Assembly (NCBI GenBank): GCA_000697355.1
Contig: JNEN01000714.1
Location: forward strand, 1-64,000
Direction: 5' to 3'
From: Syncephalastrum monosporum B8922
Taxonomy: Eukaryota; Mucoromycota; Mucoromycetes; Mucorales; Syncephalastraceae
DNA length: 64,000 bases
The notes under the pieces are model-generated. The model was not told where the DNA came from. It ran no database searches and was given only the letters and a program-made list of their open reading frames with translations. Positions 46,901 through 59,013 of the stretch are shown piece by piece (the stretch's first letter is position 1; every line of letters starts with the position of its first letter). Both the position numbers and the translations under genes were made by a program.

Positions 46901-49900
46901 GGTGGTGGTCGAGGACACCCACAGCATGTCGCAACTCGTCAACGTGTACCAGCTTCTGGTGCGCCACCCGGACCTATTTTATGAGTATCGTGAACACTTC
47001 TTGCCACAGATTGTCGGTACACTTGCGAAACTGGGTCTTTTACAGAACGCCACGCCTGAACACAAGCTGCTGACGGTCGAGCTGGCGGAGCTGATCCTCA
47101 AATGGGAGCAAGAACGCATCAAAAAGAGTGGCGGCAGCGAAAACATGGACGTGGACAAGGAGGAGGAAGAGCCTGGTTCACCGAAACGCAAGGCTGCCGA
47201 ACCCGACGCAGGAATGCGCAAGAAGCTGCGGTCCGAGAGCGGTGCTGCCGAAGTCAAGCAGGGTGAAAAAGGCGAGGGCAAGGAATACACACCCAGTCTG
47301 ACGTTGCGGGAGAACTTGATCGGGTACCTGGTGCGTCTGGCGTGCAGCGTTTACAACCCGTCCGACATGATTCAGCGCCGCTTAATCCAGCGCGCTCTCG
47401 AGTTGATGAAGGAGTTTTTGAACCCCAAGGTGTGGCCCGACGTGCACGTCAAATTCTCGCACCTGGAGCGGGCGCTATCCGTCAAGGAGATGAGCGAGAT
47501 CCTGATCCCAAGCGTCTGCAGCGCCCTGGAGATCCTCAACATCGATATCGCCGAAAAGCCTGCCGAATGGTTTATCGTCAACATGAACCAGTTGTATCGT
47601 CTGCTCGAGATCTGCATCAAGTGCGACCATGCACGTATCCAGAATGCGCTCTACCCCGTTCTGGTGCGCATTTTTAAGGCCATCCACGAGACGACGCCTA
47701 CCGAAACAGCCGAACAGGATACGAAGCATCCCGATGTGGCTGCTTTTGTGTCCTTGGTGGATTCGACGGTCACGGACGGCTTGACCAGCATGAACAATAA
47801 CAGCATGTTTGCTACGCTCAAGCTGCTTCAGGCGTCCAGCAGCAGCCGCGAGGAACACCTGGACCAGTTCATCCCGGGTATCATCAAGCTACTTCAGAAG
47901 CTGACCAAGGAACACCTGATGCCGCCTCCGGCGACAGCGCCCAACGTGCCTGCCGCCCTCTCACACGACGCTTCCGGCAGCCTGCTGGTCCTTGTCATGA
48001 CGCTGCTCAAAAAGCGGATCTCGCATCTGGGCGACCAGCGACGCTGGTTCTTGACATGCAGTATTCAGCTCATTGAAAAGTCGTCCGATATCAACCTGCT
48101 AAGAACTATGCTCGAAATGAACCGAGAGTGGACCCTCGGCAAATCGGAGGCTTTCCCGACCATCAAGGAACGCGCCGGTCTCCTTGTGAAGCTCATGACG
48201 GTGGAGCAGCGGAACGATCAGCAGCTGACAGACGAGTTTCTGGATCTTGTGCTCAAGATCTACAGCCAGGCCTCGTTTGCGCGCTCGGAACTGACGGTGC
48301 GTCTCGAGAATGCCTTTTTGTTCGGCACACGTAGTGAGAACCCTCAGGTGCGCACTCAATTCATGCGTGTCTTTGACCGTAGCATCGGACGTCAGCTCTA
48401 CACGCGATTAAACTACATCTTGGGCGTCCAAAACTGGGATTTCTTGTCGCATACCTTTTGGTTGCACCAGGCTCTGGATCTTTTGTTGGGTGTCGTCAAG
48501 GCGAGCGTGCGCACATCACTCCCGCATACCCTCAAGGTGAAACCTATCCAGATCATTGGCGGTCGAAACACCAGCGAGACCGCGACCGAGATAGAAGTAC
48601 CAAGCGATGTCGAGACACTTGTCAAGCAGCACCAAAAGTTCCTGAAGGAAATGCAGGACTTTGACGTAAACAATGTGATCTCAGCTGTCCGCCAACTACA
48701 GTACATGGACGACGACCTGACGTCGAGTCTGTGGGTGGACCTTTTCCCCATGTGCTGGTCCAACCTGGGAGGTACAGAGCGGCATGATATGACCAAGGTG
48801 CTGGTAAATCTGCTTGCCAAGGACTATCACGGCAAGCAGGCCGAACGTCGACCTAATGTGATCCAGGCTTTGCTGGCAGGCGTTGCCAAGACGTCATCCA
48901 CCATGAAGTTCCCACCCCATTTAATCAAGTACCTTGGCAAGACGCATAATGCCTGGCATACCACCATTGAAATCCTACAACAGTCGCCGGCGATTGGTAG
49001 GGTTTCCGACTCTTCTAAGGACGACCAGAACAACCGCGAGCGGACACTGGATGCCCTGGCGGAGCTGTACGACGAGCTGGGAGAAGAGGACATGTTTGAC
49101 GGCCTATGGCGACGACGGTGCACTTACAGTGAGACGAACGTGGCCGTGTCATGCGAGCAGAGTGGCATGTGGAGTCAAGCGCAAAACATGTACGAGAATG
49201 CGCAAATCAAAGCACGCAGCGGCGTACTGCCCTTCACCGAGTCCGAATATATGCTGTGGGAGGACCATTGGATCCTGGCGACCCAGAAGCTGCAGCAGTG
49301 GGACATCCTGTCCGACCTCGCCAAGCACGACAACAATGTTCATCTTTTGCTCGAATGCTCGTGGCGCCTCTCCGATTGGACGGCCGAACGCGAGCTTTTG
49401 GAGCAGTCGCTACAGCAGGTCGCAGACAACCCCACGCCGCGCGACAAGGTGTTTGAAGCCTTCCTGTCCTTGATCAAGTCACAGACCAACGACGATCGAC
49501 CTACGGACTTTACGCGCATTTGCGAGGAAGGTGTCCAGATCTCGTTGCGCAAGTGGCACGCCCTGCCGCCTATTGTCGCGCAGAGTCATATTCCGCTGCT
49601 GCAGAATTTCCAGCAATTCCTCGAGATGCAGGAAGCAAGCCAGATATTCAGCAGCCTCATGACGACCACCGCACAAAACCTGGACCAGCGCTCGGCGGAC
49701 CTCCGCAGTATTTTGGGTACTTGGCGCGAGCGACTGCCCAACATGTGGGACGATATCAATGTGTGGAGCGACCTCGTTGCTTGGCGTCAGCATATCTTTA
49801 GCGCCATCAACCGCACCTATCTGCCCCTGATCCCCATGCTGCAGCCTCAGAACGGCCCCAACAACAGCGCAGGAAACTCGTACGCCTACCGCGGCTATCA

Positions 49901-52886
49901 TGAGACAGCCTGGATCATCAACCGCTTCGCGCATGTCGCCCGCAAGCATCAGCTGTACGATGTGTGCATCAACTATCTCACCAAGATTTACACGCTGCCC
50001 AACATTGAAATTCAAGAGGCGTTCCTCAAGCTCCGCGAGCAGGCCAAGTGCTACTACCAGAACCAAGCCGAGCTAACGGCTGGCCTGGACGTGATCAACA
50101 ACACGAACCTCATGTATTTTACGCACCAGCAAAAGGCCGAGTTCTTCACGCTCAAGGGCATGTTCCTCGCCAAGCTGAACCACTTCAACGAGGCCAACGA
50201 AGCATTTGTCAATGCGGTCCAAATCGATTTGTCTCTGCCGCGCGCGTGGGCCGAGTGGGGTCGTTACAATGACCGCCGCTTCAAGGAAAACCCGAAGGAC
50301 CTGAGCTGGGCCAACAATGCTGTGAGCTGCTATCTCCAAGCAGCCGGTATTTACAAGAATGCCAAGGCGCGCAAGTACTTGCTGCGTGTGCTCTGGCTGC
50401 TTAGTCTCGACGACGCCAACGGCACCATTTCGGCTGCATTCGACAGCTACAAGGGCGAGTGGCCCGTATGGTACTGGATCACTTTTATTCCTCAACTTTT
50501 GACGGCGCTGCAGCATCGTGAAGCACGCCATGCACGGGCGATTTTAATTCGCATTGCCAAGCAGTATCCTCAGGTAAGTAAAAAAAATAAGTTTACATAT
50601 TCGTGGATGCTCATTCCCGTTGTTATTATTAGGCCCTTCATTTCCAGCTGCGCACAGCTAAGGAAGAGCTTCAGAAGCGAGTGATGCCCAATGCCACCAG
50701 CAACAATACGACCGCACAGCCTTCCGAAGACTCACAAGGTACGACCTCAGCTGGTGCTACTGCCAGTAGCTCCGGTGCGGGTGCGGTGGACAGTCCAGTA
50801 ACGCCCTCTGCTACGGTGGCGGACGACAAGGCTATGGCAGCTCTCAAGACGGCTGCTGCGCAAGTACCTGATCCGGTGGCTGAAAGCGACAAGGAAAAGC
50901 AACAACAGTCCGCCAATGGCGGCAGCGACGAAACGACCGGGGAGACACCGACGGTTCTGGAAGAGAACAAGATGGAGGAAGATGAGTCTCAAGGAAAAGA
51001 AAGCGAGGTGAAGAAGGAGGATACTGCTGCCGCTGAAGTGAAGGAGGAGGAGAAGGAGGCAGCAGCTGTGAAGGAGGACGCGGACAACAAGGATAAGAAG
51101 GAAGGCACGGCGGCTGACAAGCCTGCCGAAACACCCTCGACATCTGCAGCGGCCCCTGCCGCCGCCAGCGGTGGCCCAACGGGTACAGCAACAGCAACAG
51201 CGGCGTCTGCTACGACAAATACGTCGAACCATCCTCTGGACGAAATCATGGCGATGCTCAAGACGGGCTACCCTCTCTTGGGTCTATCGATGGAAACGAT
51301 GGTGGATCAGATACAGCTTAAATTCAAGCCTCAACCGGATGAAGATATGTATCGACTCTTGGTGGCTATGTACAACGAAGGCGTCCAGGTAAGCTTTGCA
51401 GAATCAACAATGAATGGCGAAAGGCTCACATATGGTTTGGTTTTAGCAACTGGTATCGCGCATGAACAATCCAGCAGATTCGCTGCAGTTGGCACAGTCA
51501 ACCGTGACGACGATTCAGCGGTTCGAAAGCAACCTCCATCCGGGCCATATGAAGACTGCCTTTGGCAATGACTTTGCCAAATCCAAGCTAAACTTGATCG
51601 AGTATGTCGCCAAGCTGCGTCTGTGGCGCGACAAGTTTGAAGCCATGCTGGATGCCCGTCCACGGAAGCAAAAACTGGAGGCGTTGTCGTGCTATTTGGC
51701 CGAATTCCATCATGCCCGCTTTGATGACGTAGAGATCCCCGGCCAGTATCTCTTGCTCAAGGACAATGCGAACGACTTTCTGCGCATCGACCGCTTCATG
51801 CCTGATGTCGATGTCATCCGCAGTGTCGGCAACTGCTACCGCCGCGTGACGATTCGAGGCAACGACGGCAGTCTGCATCCGTTCCTGGTGCAGAATCCGG
51901 CGCCGCGCCAGTTCCGCAGAGAGGAGCGCCTGATGCAGCTCTTCCGCGTCTTGAACGGCGTCCTCGAACGACGCAAGGAGAGCCGCATGCGTAATTTGTC
52001 CTTCCACTTACCGGTGATCGTGCCGCTGGCTCCCAACGTGCGCATGGTAGAAGACGATCCTTCGTATTACACCTTGTACGACATTTACGAGGACCATTGC
52101 GACGAAGTGCAGATGCACAAGGATGACCCACTGTCGCACTTTGTGGAACGCTTCCGCAACAATGTCGACCAGGTCAAGGACGTCGTCAACCAGCGCACCG
52201 AACTGCTCAACCTGCGCATGGAGATCAACGACGAGATTGCCGCAACAATGGTGCCGTCGTCCATTTTAAGCAAGTATATCCTGCGCACGATGGAATCGTA
52301 CACGGACTATTTCATGCATCGCAAGCAATTCACGGTCCAGTACGCGACCGCGACCTTCATGACCTATATCCTCGGCGTCGGCCAACGCGTGCCGAGCAAG
52401 ATTTCCATTTCACGCAGCACAGGCAACGTTTGGATGATGGAGCTCGTGCCTGGCATGAACCAGACGTCGGTGACGTTTTCGAACGGGGAAGCCGTTCCCT
52501 TCCGCTTCACACCCAACATTCAAGAGTACATGACACCGACCGGCGTGGAGGGTCCGTTCACGAGCAGCCTCGTGGCGGCCGCCCGGTGCTTGACCGAACC
52601 TGAGCTGGAGCTCGAGCATTACCTGGGTCTCTTTGTTCGGGACGAGCTTTCGACCTGGCATACCGCCAACCATCGCTCGGTGACGGATGCTCAGTTCCGG
52701 GACCGTGTCCAAACCAATGTCAACCAAATCGTGGCGAAAGCCAACTTCTTGTCGTGCAAGGCCGACCGTGAGAAGACGATTAATGCCAACAAGCCCACCA
52801 ACCAGAACGTGATCGATCTCATTTCGCAGGCAAGCAACCCGCAAAAAATGGCGCACATGGATACCACGTGGATGCCCTGGCTGTAA
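40527..52886 (+). CDS. TRA1: Tra1/TRRAP, PIKK-family pseudokinase of SAGA and NuA4
   Basis: Eleven exons: 40527-40575, 40649-40806, 40943-41230, 41319-41660, 41718-41846, 41910-42037, 42109-42308, 42362-42577, 42631-50573, 50633-51388 and 51447-52886, giving 3882 residues, the normal size. The start [13 protein letters not shown] with [19 protein letters not shown], long HEAT repeats, a FAT domain in the last third (about residues 2650-3200) and a terminal PI3K-like fold identify Tra1. The kinase-like part has [13 protein letters not shown] and similar text where an active enzyme would have its DFG-type and catalytic-loop residues, so it is a pseudokinase. Tra1 brings the SAGA and NuA4 acetyltransferases to activators. 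Exon 9 alone is 7943 bp. Exon 10 adds a 180-residue Ser/Ala/Glu/Lys-rich insert (50690-51230), and an NLS-like [16 protein letters not shown] lies near residue 2010. Confidence 0.96.
40909..40940 (+). repeat. Homopolymer T32 at a 3' splice site of TRA1
   Basis: 32 consecutive T residues stand directly before the acceptor AG of intron 2 and serve as an extreme polypyrimidine tract. Length may be inexact in any assembly. Confidence 0.85.
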
Positions 52887-53528
52887 AAAAGAAAAAGAAA
52901 AAGAGCATAAACGTACTAGCAGAAAGAGGAAAAGTTTTTTTTTGTGACATAATTACGGCATAAATACAATACATAATTTAACATGCTAAAGGTGGAATTG
53001 ATGGGACTGGGGTAGGTCTGTTTTCGAACAGAGGTGGCGAACCACCATAGAGCGTCCAGAGGACGATAAGCTTAAATGGTTCGAATTGGATATATTACCG
53101 AGGTGCTTTGATATATATGCACATGGTAAGCGGCGGGCTTATATGTGCATGTATGTAGACGCATGATCTTCTATTCCCACAAGTATCATATTCTGCGGAT
53201 CGCTGCATTTGCGCGCGCACTTGTCATAAATGCACATTGTGCGATTTCCGTAAAGTCACCATCGTTCGGTGCAAGAATAAAACTACTGCATATGAGAGAT
53301 TTACTCTTGAGGTAAAATAAAAAAAAATACCTCAACATCCTGGAAGCTCCCTTTGCGGAAGAGCCATTTTATTGTACATAATTACTGTTATCTTTCTCAG
53401 TTTGTTTACGTGGCACTGACCACTGGGTATTTTCGGTGTCGCAAACTGCACAGTTGTGAGTACAGGACCAGGCGTCCAATGTAGCAATAAATTAATTAAC
53501 TTAACATGAAAAGGAAACAGTAAACAAG
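52887..53528. other. Intergenic between convergent TRA1 and arrestin genes
   Basis: 642 bp between two convergent stop codons. The part from 53011 to 53155 is rich in perfect hairpins and is listed as a candidate RNA. The rest (53160-53528) is AT-rich and holds nothing I recognise. Confidence 0.5.
53011..53155. ncRNA. Candidate structured RNA, strand unknown
   Basis: Four perfect hairpins occur in about 140 bp: TCTGTT-ttcg-AACAGA (53017-53032), immediately GGTGG-cgaa-CCACC (53033-53046), CGTCC-aga-GGACG (53053-53065), and a long arm pair ATGCACAT...ATGTGCAT enclosing TAAGC...GCTTA (53117-53150) that extends outward by three more Watson-Crick pairs and a G-T pair. The first two loops are tetraloops and the two stems abut, as in folded RNAs. 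A sequence close to a Pol III B box (GGTTCGAATTG) lies at 53079-53089. It is not a tRNA: the supposed T-stem does not pair. I do not recognise snRNA, SRP, RNase P or U3 motifs. No coding frame crosses it. Confidence 0.45.
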
Positions 53529-55074
53529 TCAAGGGCAAGTGACATCATCGTAGCTAGGCAATTGAGAGGAAGGAAGAACAAGATCATTGCAGGACGATAT
53601 GACAGAACTGTAAGAGGGCAAGGGGTGATGTGTCGTCCCCGTAGTTTCAGGCGGCGCATCAGCTGCCGCTGGGGGCGGCTCATTCTCCTCGCTGTGTACG
53701 ATGTTGCTCGTGCCAAGAATAAGCCAACTGGAGCGACTCCAGCGGCGTCTCTGCTGTTGCTGCTGCTGTTGCTGCTGCTGCCGCCTGCTGCCCTCGTGTG
53801 GAGCACGTCTACGAAGGCGACCGTCAGATGATACAGGTGCTGCTGATGCTGCCGATGCTGCCGCAGAGGCTGCTGCTGATGTTGCTGCTGATGTTGCTGC
53901 TGCATCACTATCCTGCAGCAACAGACTGATCATTGTAGAAGGATTATAGGGGACAGAGCGCCAAGCCTCCTCATAGGCCGGCAGGCCGTTGGTGTTAATC
54001 ATGCAAATATGGATCGGCAAAGCAGCCCGAAGCTCGGAGACATGACCGTCAGCATTTTCAATGGACAGGACGAATTTGATCTTGTGCCGGATGCGAACCG
54101 CTTCATTCTGCACGTCGTATTGCACCTGCTCGGGGGTGCGTGGCACCGGGATAATTTGCGTTTTCTCCCAAACAATGAAGCACCCTGACGCGTCGGTTGC
54201 ATGACTGCCAAACTGATCGTCGCGCGCGTAATAAATAACGCGGCCCTGGGCGCGAGGATGCCCGCCAAACCAGCCACTGCTGGCACGGCAGATCATGTAT
54301 TCTTTGAGGGTGACCGAGAGTCGGCGGACACGAATTTGATTTGTGAGCGGTGTGACGCGGATACTGATGGGGATTTTGTCGCCGTGGGTATAAATCTTAG
54401 TGGGCACGCTGATCATGTAATCGAGCTTATCTGTCCACTGGTTCGCTATCGTGACTGGCTCCATGAATTCGGGCATCAAGGGTAGCATTTGCCGTGAAAG
54501 GTGAATGACCCGCCGGGTGGTATGATTCGGTAAAAATCGCGGCCGCTCCACGGTGGCCTTCAGCCGATATTGCACAACGTAGAACGACGCAACGTGTGTT
54601 GATTCGGGCATCGTGCCTGCAAGGGGCAACTCAAATTCATATGTGTATCTCCCCGGATCCAGGTGATGTGGTTTAGATCCTTTCGAGAGAAAAGTCCATG
54701 TGTGGTTGATTATGCTACGGTCGTCCTGGAACAGTCGGTCATGTCCATTTCCAATGGCTGTAATACTCTCTGTAAGCACAAAAAGAATGCGAGAATGGGA
54801 GAGTAAAAAGGTAAAACGACATGAACTTCAAAATAACAAAGAGAAGAAAAGAAAGCCAAAAGCAATAGGATAGATGCTTACGCTCAGTCCAAGTAATCGT
54901 CATTTTGCCCGAGAATCGCAGCGAGATTGATTTGACTTTGGTAGGCTCCGTCACATTCAATTCGAGCACGCCGCGCAATACGCAACCAGCCGATTCAGCG
55001 GGCGTCCCATACATGATGAGCTGGTCGCTTTCGACATGAATTTTGAGCTTCATGCCGGATAGGATTGATTCCAT
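53529..55074 (-). CDS. Alpha-arrestin (ART-like ubiquitin-ligase adaptor)
   Basis: Two exons, 54882-55074 and 53529-54769, giving 477 residues. The N-terminal arrestin fold shows VLRGVLELNVTEPTKVKSIS followed by LRFSGK, FPFEL-like YTYEFELPLAGTMPEST, and VQYRLKATVERP. The C-terminal arrestin fold has SVPTKIYTHGDKIPI, VRRLSVTLKEYM and ELRAALPIHIC. The tail is Ala/Ser-rich with a ten-residue Gln tract and carries LPAYEE, LPSYSS and LPSYDD motifs. LPxY motifs bind the WW domains of Rsp5/Nedd4 ligases. Such proteins guide ubiquitination and uptake of plasma-membrane transporters. ATG at 55074 is used; a second ATG eight codons in (MKLKIHV) is also possible. Confidence 0.88.
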
Positions 55075-55629
55075 TCAATGAGAGATTATCACTATAAAGA
55101 AGTGGAGAAGGAAATTACAAAAAAAGTGAAAGAGGAAGAGAGAGAAAGAACAATCTTTAGTCATAGCTGGCTTTGAATAAGTTACAACACACGCATGTGC
55201 TGCCTAGACACAATGGCGTTTCCTTGTGAATGTGTTCGGTTCCCAGGATCAGTGATTCCTGGGTATGCATTTTGCCGGTGGGTGACACTCTTTGCCTCGG
55301 TATCCCAGTCTGGCAATTTTTTTGAGTTGTTCGCTTGACCTGATCTGCTGCCGGCACTTCAACCACCCCCCATGTAAAAGCTGTTGTTTTCCACAAACTT
55401 TCCCACCCCCCAAAAAATTGGGCGCTACACGAATCATATCAGCTGCTTTTTTCTCTGCCAACCGAGAAGGATCAACAAGGGTTGTTAAGGTGGCCATAGT
55501 AACAAATCGCTCTTTATAAATAGATACATCGAGAATGAGAGGATATAAAGAGTACGTACAAGAAAGAGTAGTATGGGATAAATATATACATCAAAGGGGG
55601 GACGAAGATGAGCGATTTGTTAGCCTGTA
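55075..55629. other. Intergenic with an uncertain minus-strand frame
   Basis: 555 bp upstream of the arrestin gene. A minus-strand frame of 82 codons (55249-55497, starting MATLTTLVDPSRLAEKKAAD) lies just downstream of a TATAAA-like box, but its later part is low-complexity over G-runs and resembles no family I know. I do not call it a gene. Confidence 0.35.
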
Positions 55630-55857
55630 CTAGCGACAACAACATAGTAGCCTTCCAATGGCGTTGAAAATGCCGGTGACGAAGCTGGTTATAGCGCCGA
55701 CGATCATCATGACAAAGCCTACGAGAAGATGTTAATAAGAACCTAGCCTTTCTCACGCACGGATCAAGCCCATACTTGCAATGCCGCCAACGATGCCTGA
55801 TATCAAGGAGGCCACAGACGTGACTATGCCATTAAGGCAAGATATAATAGAACCCAT
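55630..55857 (-). CDS. 56-residue myristoylated/palmitoylated-type micro-protein
   Basis: Two exons, 55776-55857 and 55630-55718, with a clean GTATGG donor and TAG acceptor; the joined frame gives 56 residues. It begins MGSIISC, which fits an N-myristoylation signal (Gly2, Ser6) with an adjacent Cys for palmitoylation. It continues as an amphipathic repeat of Gly-Ile-Val and Ser-Leu-Ile units (SLISGIVGGIASFVMMIVGA) and ends RLLCCCR. Many fungi have very small proteins of this layout (MGxxxSC, Ile/Val/Gly core, Cys-rich end), with no known function as far as I know. It is probably a peripheral membrane protein. Its start lies 75 bp after the SUV3 stop on the same strand. It is too short to appear as a long open frame. 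Confidence 0.65.
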
Positions 55858-55931
55858 GGAAAGAAAGTGTCTTTTTCAAAAAAGAGATGTGATATTTTTC
55901 GTTGTTTTTGGCGGCAAGGACAATGGATCAT

Positions 55932-58756
55932 TTATATATCTTTTTGGGGCCCTTGCCTTTTACGTCGTTTCTGCGTCATCGAACTTTTTCTATTCTGCTT
56001 TTTGGCATTTTTCGCATCTGTGCTGAACTGTCGTAATCCTTCGTCGATCAGCTCTTCGCACTCTTGTTTGACCTTGGTCGCTTCCTCCTGTGGCGTTACA
56101 AATGCCTCGGGGAACCGTAGACTAAAAACGATGATTGACACGTTGTCATCAGTATGCTACTACTTCACCCTATGATATCACTCTTTCCACTTCTTTTCTT
56201 ACCTGAGCCACATATACAGCATAATGATTTTATGCGACATTTCCAAGCTGCCCAGTTTCCGTCCAAGCTTGGACTTCTCCTCTGGCAGGCGTACCAGGTG
56301 ATCCAGCGTCATGGGTTCGTTTCGAGCGTAATGCTCGGCCATTGTACGCAGTGCATCAAGGCACTCAGGGATGCGCGTCGCTACGGGGGCCAGGACAAAT
56401 TGGTATCGGTCGCGCAATGTAGGCATTGGTACATCTTCAATTAATTCTGCAAGAACCTATGGATAGGATGGTCGGGAGGAGGTCAAGGCTCTGGCGGATC
56501 ATTCCCCTTTTTTCTTTCCCCAATCGGATCCTACCTTCTGATCTCGATAGTTGCACAAGAAATACTTTCCGCCCAAGGACGCCAAGTCTTCGAATTTTTC
56601 CTAAAGAGACGTCATTGTTAGAGACTTCATTATTGTTCCAAACACAATAGAGCCTACCAGCAGCTTCGAGAGCGGCTCATCAGGCATTTGTAGTGAGAAC
56701 AATTCCAAGATATCTATCGTTGGCTGCAGACCTGCCATCTAATGAACACACCTTGACATCAATACATGTTTTTTTCTCCCCTTTTTTCTTTTGTTGTGTA
56801 TATGCCGCTCCAACTTACGTCCAAATCGACGTTGGGCATTGCCATGACCTGTGTGACATATTCCAAGTCTGCAGGTCGCATCCTATTGGTGAACTCCTAT
56901 TAATTCCCTGCTTTTTCTCCATATACGGGACATTGAAAATACGTACGTGGTGACTTCACCATTTGCATAGGCGGTGTTGAAACGGCCTGCGCGTCCAGCG
57001 ATTTGTTTGAGTTGGGATACGCTGATGAATTTCTCGGCCTTGCCATCGAACTTGACCACGCTTGAAAATACCACCCGCTTGATATTCCTATAGGAATTTG
57101 GCAATCCCATGAGTACATGTATGTGTGCATGTGCAGGGAGCGAGTGTGTCATCCTTGCTATCCCATTACTTACAGATTGAGTCCCATGCCTACCGCATCC
57201 GAGGCAATCATCACGTCATAACCGCTGTCGGGATCATTAAAATGTTTCGCTTGTAGGGCACGCGTTTCTATAAAGAGTAAGGTCAGACCACCCATTATTA
57301 TTAAATCAGGGGCGATGATCCTCGTAGTGTTCTTATTTTACCTGGGGGCAATGCACCGTAAACGACGGCACACTTCAGGCCGGTTTCCTTTTCGATCTTG
57401 TCTTTGATCTCAAAAATCTGGATGCGGGAAAATGCAATCACGCAGTCGCCCTTGCGGATTCTCGACCAATCATTTTCGAGGGACTTGTCGAGTACGCTGA
57501 CAGGCGACAGACGCTGGTATTCATTGACGATGACCTCTTCATCGAGGGCCTCGGCGATGCTCTTGACGAGCGGCACAATGGACGGTTCACCGCACAGATG
57601 GATCTCCTTGGCTTGCAGACCGAGCAGCGCTTGCGTCCATGCCCAGCCGCGGAAAGGGTCTGCGATCATTTGGATTTCATCGACGACGGCGACCTCCAAG
57701 CGACGGGCGAGGGTCGCCATCTCGACAGTGGAGCTGGTGAGCGGGGCATACGGGTCAACCTCGCGCCGTTCCTCGCCGGTCAGCAGGTTGCACGCAATGT
57801 TCTTGGCGTTCATTTTCTCATAAATCTCGTGGGCGAGCAAGCGCAACGGGCCGCAGTAGATGCCTGATTCGGCCTCGGCGAGTCTGTTGAGTGCGCGGTA
57901 GGTCTTGCCACTGTTGGTCGGGCCCACGTGGAGGATGATTTTTCTAGAATGAAACACGTAACTCTATGAATCATCTGCTGCGTCGTGCGAATGCGTGCTC
58001 ATCTGTACCTCTGCATTTGGCGTGCCTCGGGAAACCATTCGTGGGGGAAGCGCAGGTCGCTGAGCTTGGTGAGGGATTTGTATGCGTCTGCCGCCTGAGG
58101 TGGCATATGTGGCTCGGCAAACTTGTAGAATTCATGGAGGAGGAGACGATCGAGCGACCCTGATATGTTTGTATGTGCGTTAGTGTGTGCGGGTTTTGAC
58201 AGATGAAGCGTGCATGAATAAATAAATAAATAAAATGTAGTAAAATGCAAAATGCTGCCGTACCTGGCCCATTGTCACTGTCATACACGGTTCGGACGGC
58301 CTCGTAGTTCAGCCCAGGTGTCTTGCCAGCAAGAACAGCCTTGACAAACTGATCCGCAAGGTCCTTGAACAGGTCACCACGGATACCCATGTTCGCAGCA
58401 TTACGACGCATCAGCGTGCTCCGAGGAAAGACATTGACTCGGCTCGTCAGGACTAGTTTTCCACAAGAAGGTCAGCCGGCGCTCTCTACGGACAAACCGC
58501 CTGGTATCAGTTGCGCCTCACCTCGTTGAGCCCAAGCATCCGACCGTTTCTCCTGTGCTTTGAACGGAGACGTGAGGAAGGCGGGGAAAGGAAAAGGTGA
58601 CTTTTGCTTGCTGGAATCACCGGACTTCGTGAGCTTCTTGCGCAGACATGGTTGAGAAGTACTGAATCGTAAGATCGAAATCCGGGGTGCACATGGCGTG
58701 GCATGGCGAGGCAGTGAAGTTCGAGCGATCAGCAAGGATCGGCTCGATCGCAACAT
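55932..58756 (-). CDS. SUV3: Mitochondrial ATP-dependent RNA helicase Suv3
   Basis: Eleven exons: 58522-58756, 58264-58452, 58009-58159, 57342-57943, 57174-57267, 56947-57087, 56819-56882, 56658-56738, 56535-56600, 56203-56456 and 55932-56121, giving 688 residues. The N-terminus ([19 protein letters not shown]) is basic and Ser/Arg-rich, as in a mitochondrial presequence. Helicase motifs: [14 protein letters not shown] (Walker A), VAVVDEIQM (Walker B, DEIQ type), [21 protein letters not shown], and QIAGRAGRF. The end holds the Suv3 C-terminal domain ([14 protein letters not shown]) and a basic tail. Suv3 unwinds RNA for the mitochondrial degradosome. The ATG at 58756 is the first in the frame. 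Confidence 0.95.
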
Positions 58757-59013
58757 TTTGACAGCTTTCAAGCAACGCAAGAAAAGGGAACTTTTTCTCT
58801 GCGCAAGGCCCCGACACTCTCTCTGCCATTAATTCAAATTGCGCAAAAGCCACCCCCTCCGACATTCCTGGGAAAAATCATGCACACACAAAAAAAGAAA
58901 AGTATACAGTAATCAGCTCCGTCTGTTGCTTTTTCATTACTATCTTGGAGATATATATAATATATGTATGTCTACATGTGTACTATTTATATTTGGTACC
59001 CTATATTTTTTTT
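58757..59013. other. Short intergenic, NCS6 3' end to SUV3 5' end
   Basis: 257 bp between the SUV3 start and the NCS6 stop on the same strand. It holds the SUV3 promoter. No other feature was seen. Confidence 0.4.

Noticed and set aside
42612..50531. Many 70-290 codon minus-strand frames inside the TRA1 gene
   Set aside because: All lie antisense to a conserved single exon and show shadow-type composition; none has motifs or its own splice sites.
53011..53100. A tRNA gene with A- and B-box-like sequences
   Set aside because: The B-box-like GGTTCGAATTG has no pairing T-stem, and no acceptor stem or anticodon arm fits the spacing.
55249..55497. An 82-codon minus-strand gene near the micro-protein
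   Set aside because: A TATA-like box lies in front, but the second half is G-run driven low complexity and no family match comes to mind; evidence is too thin.
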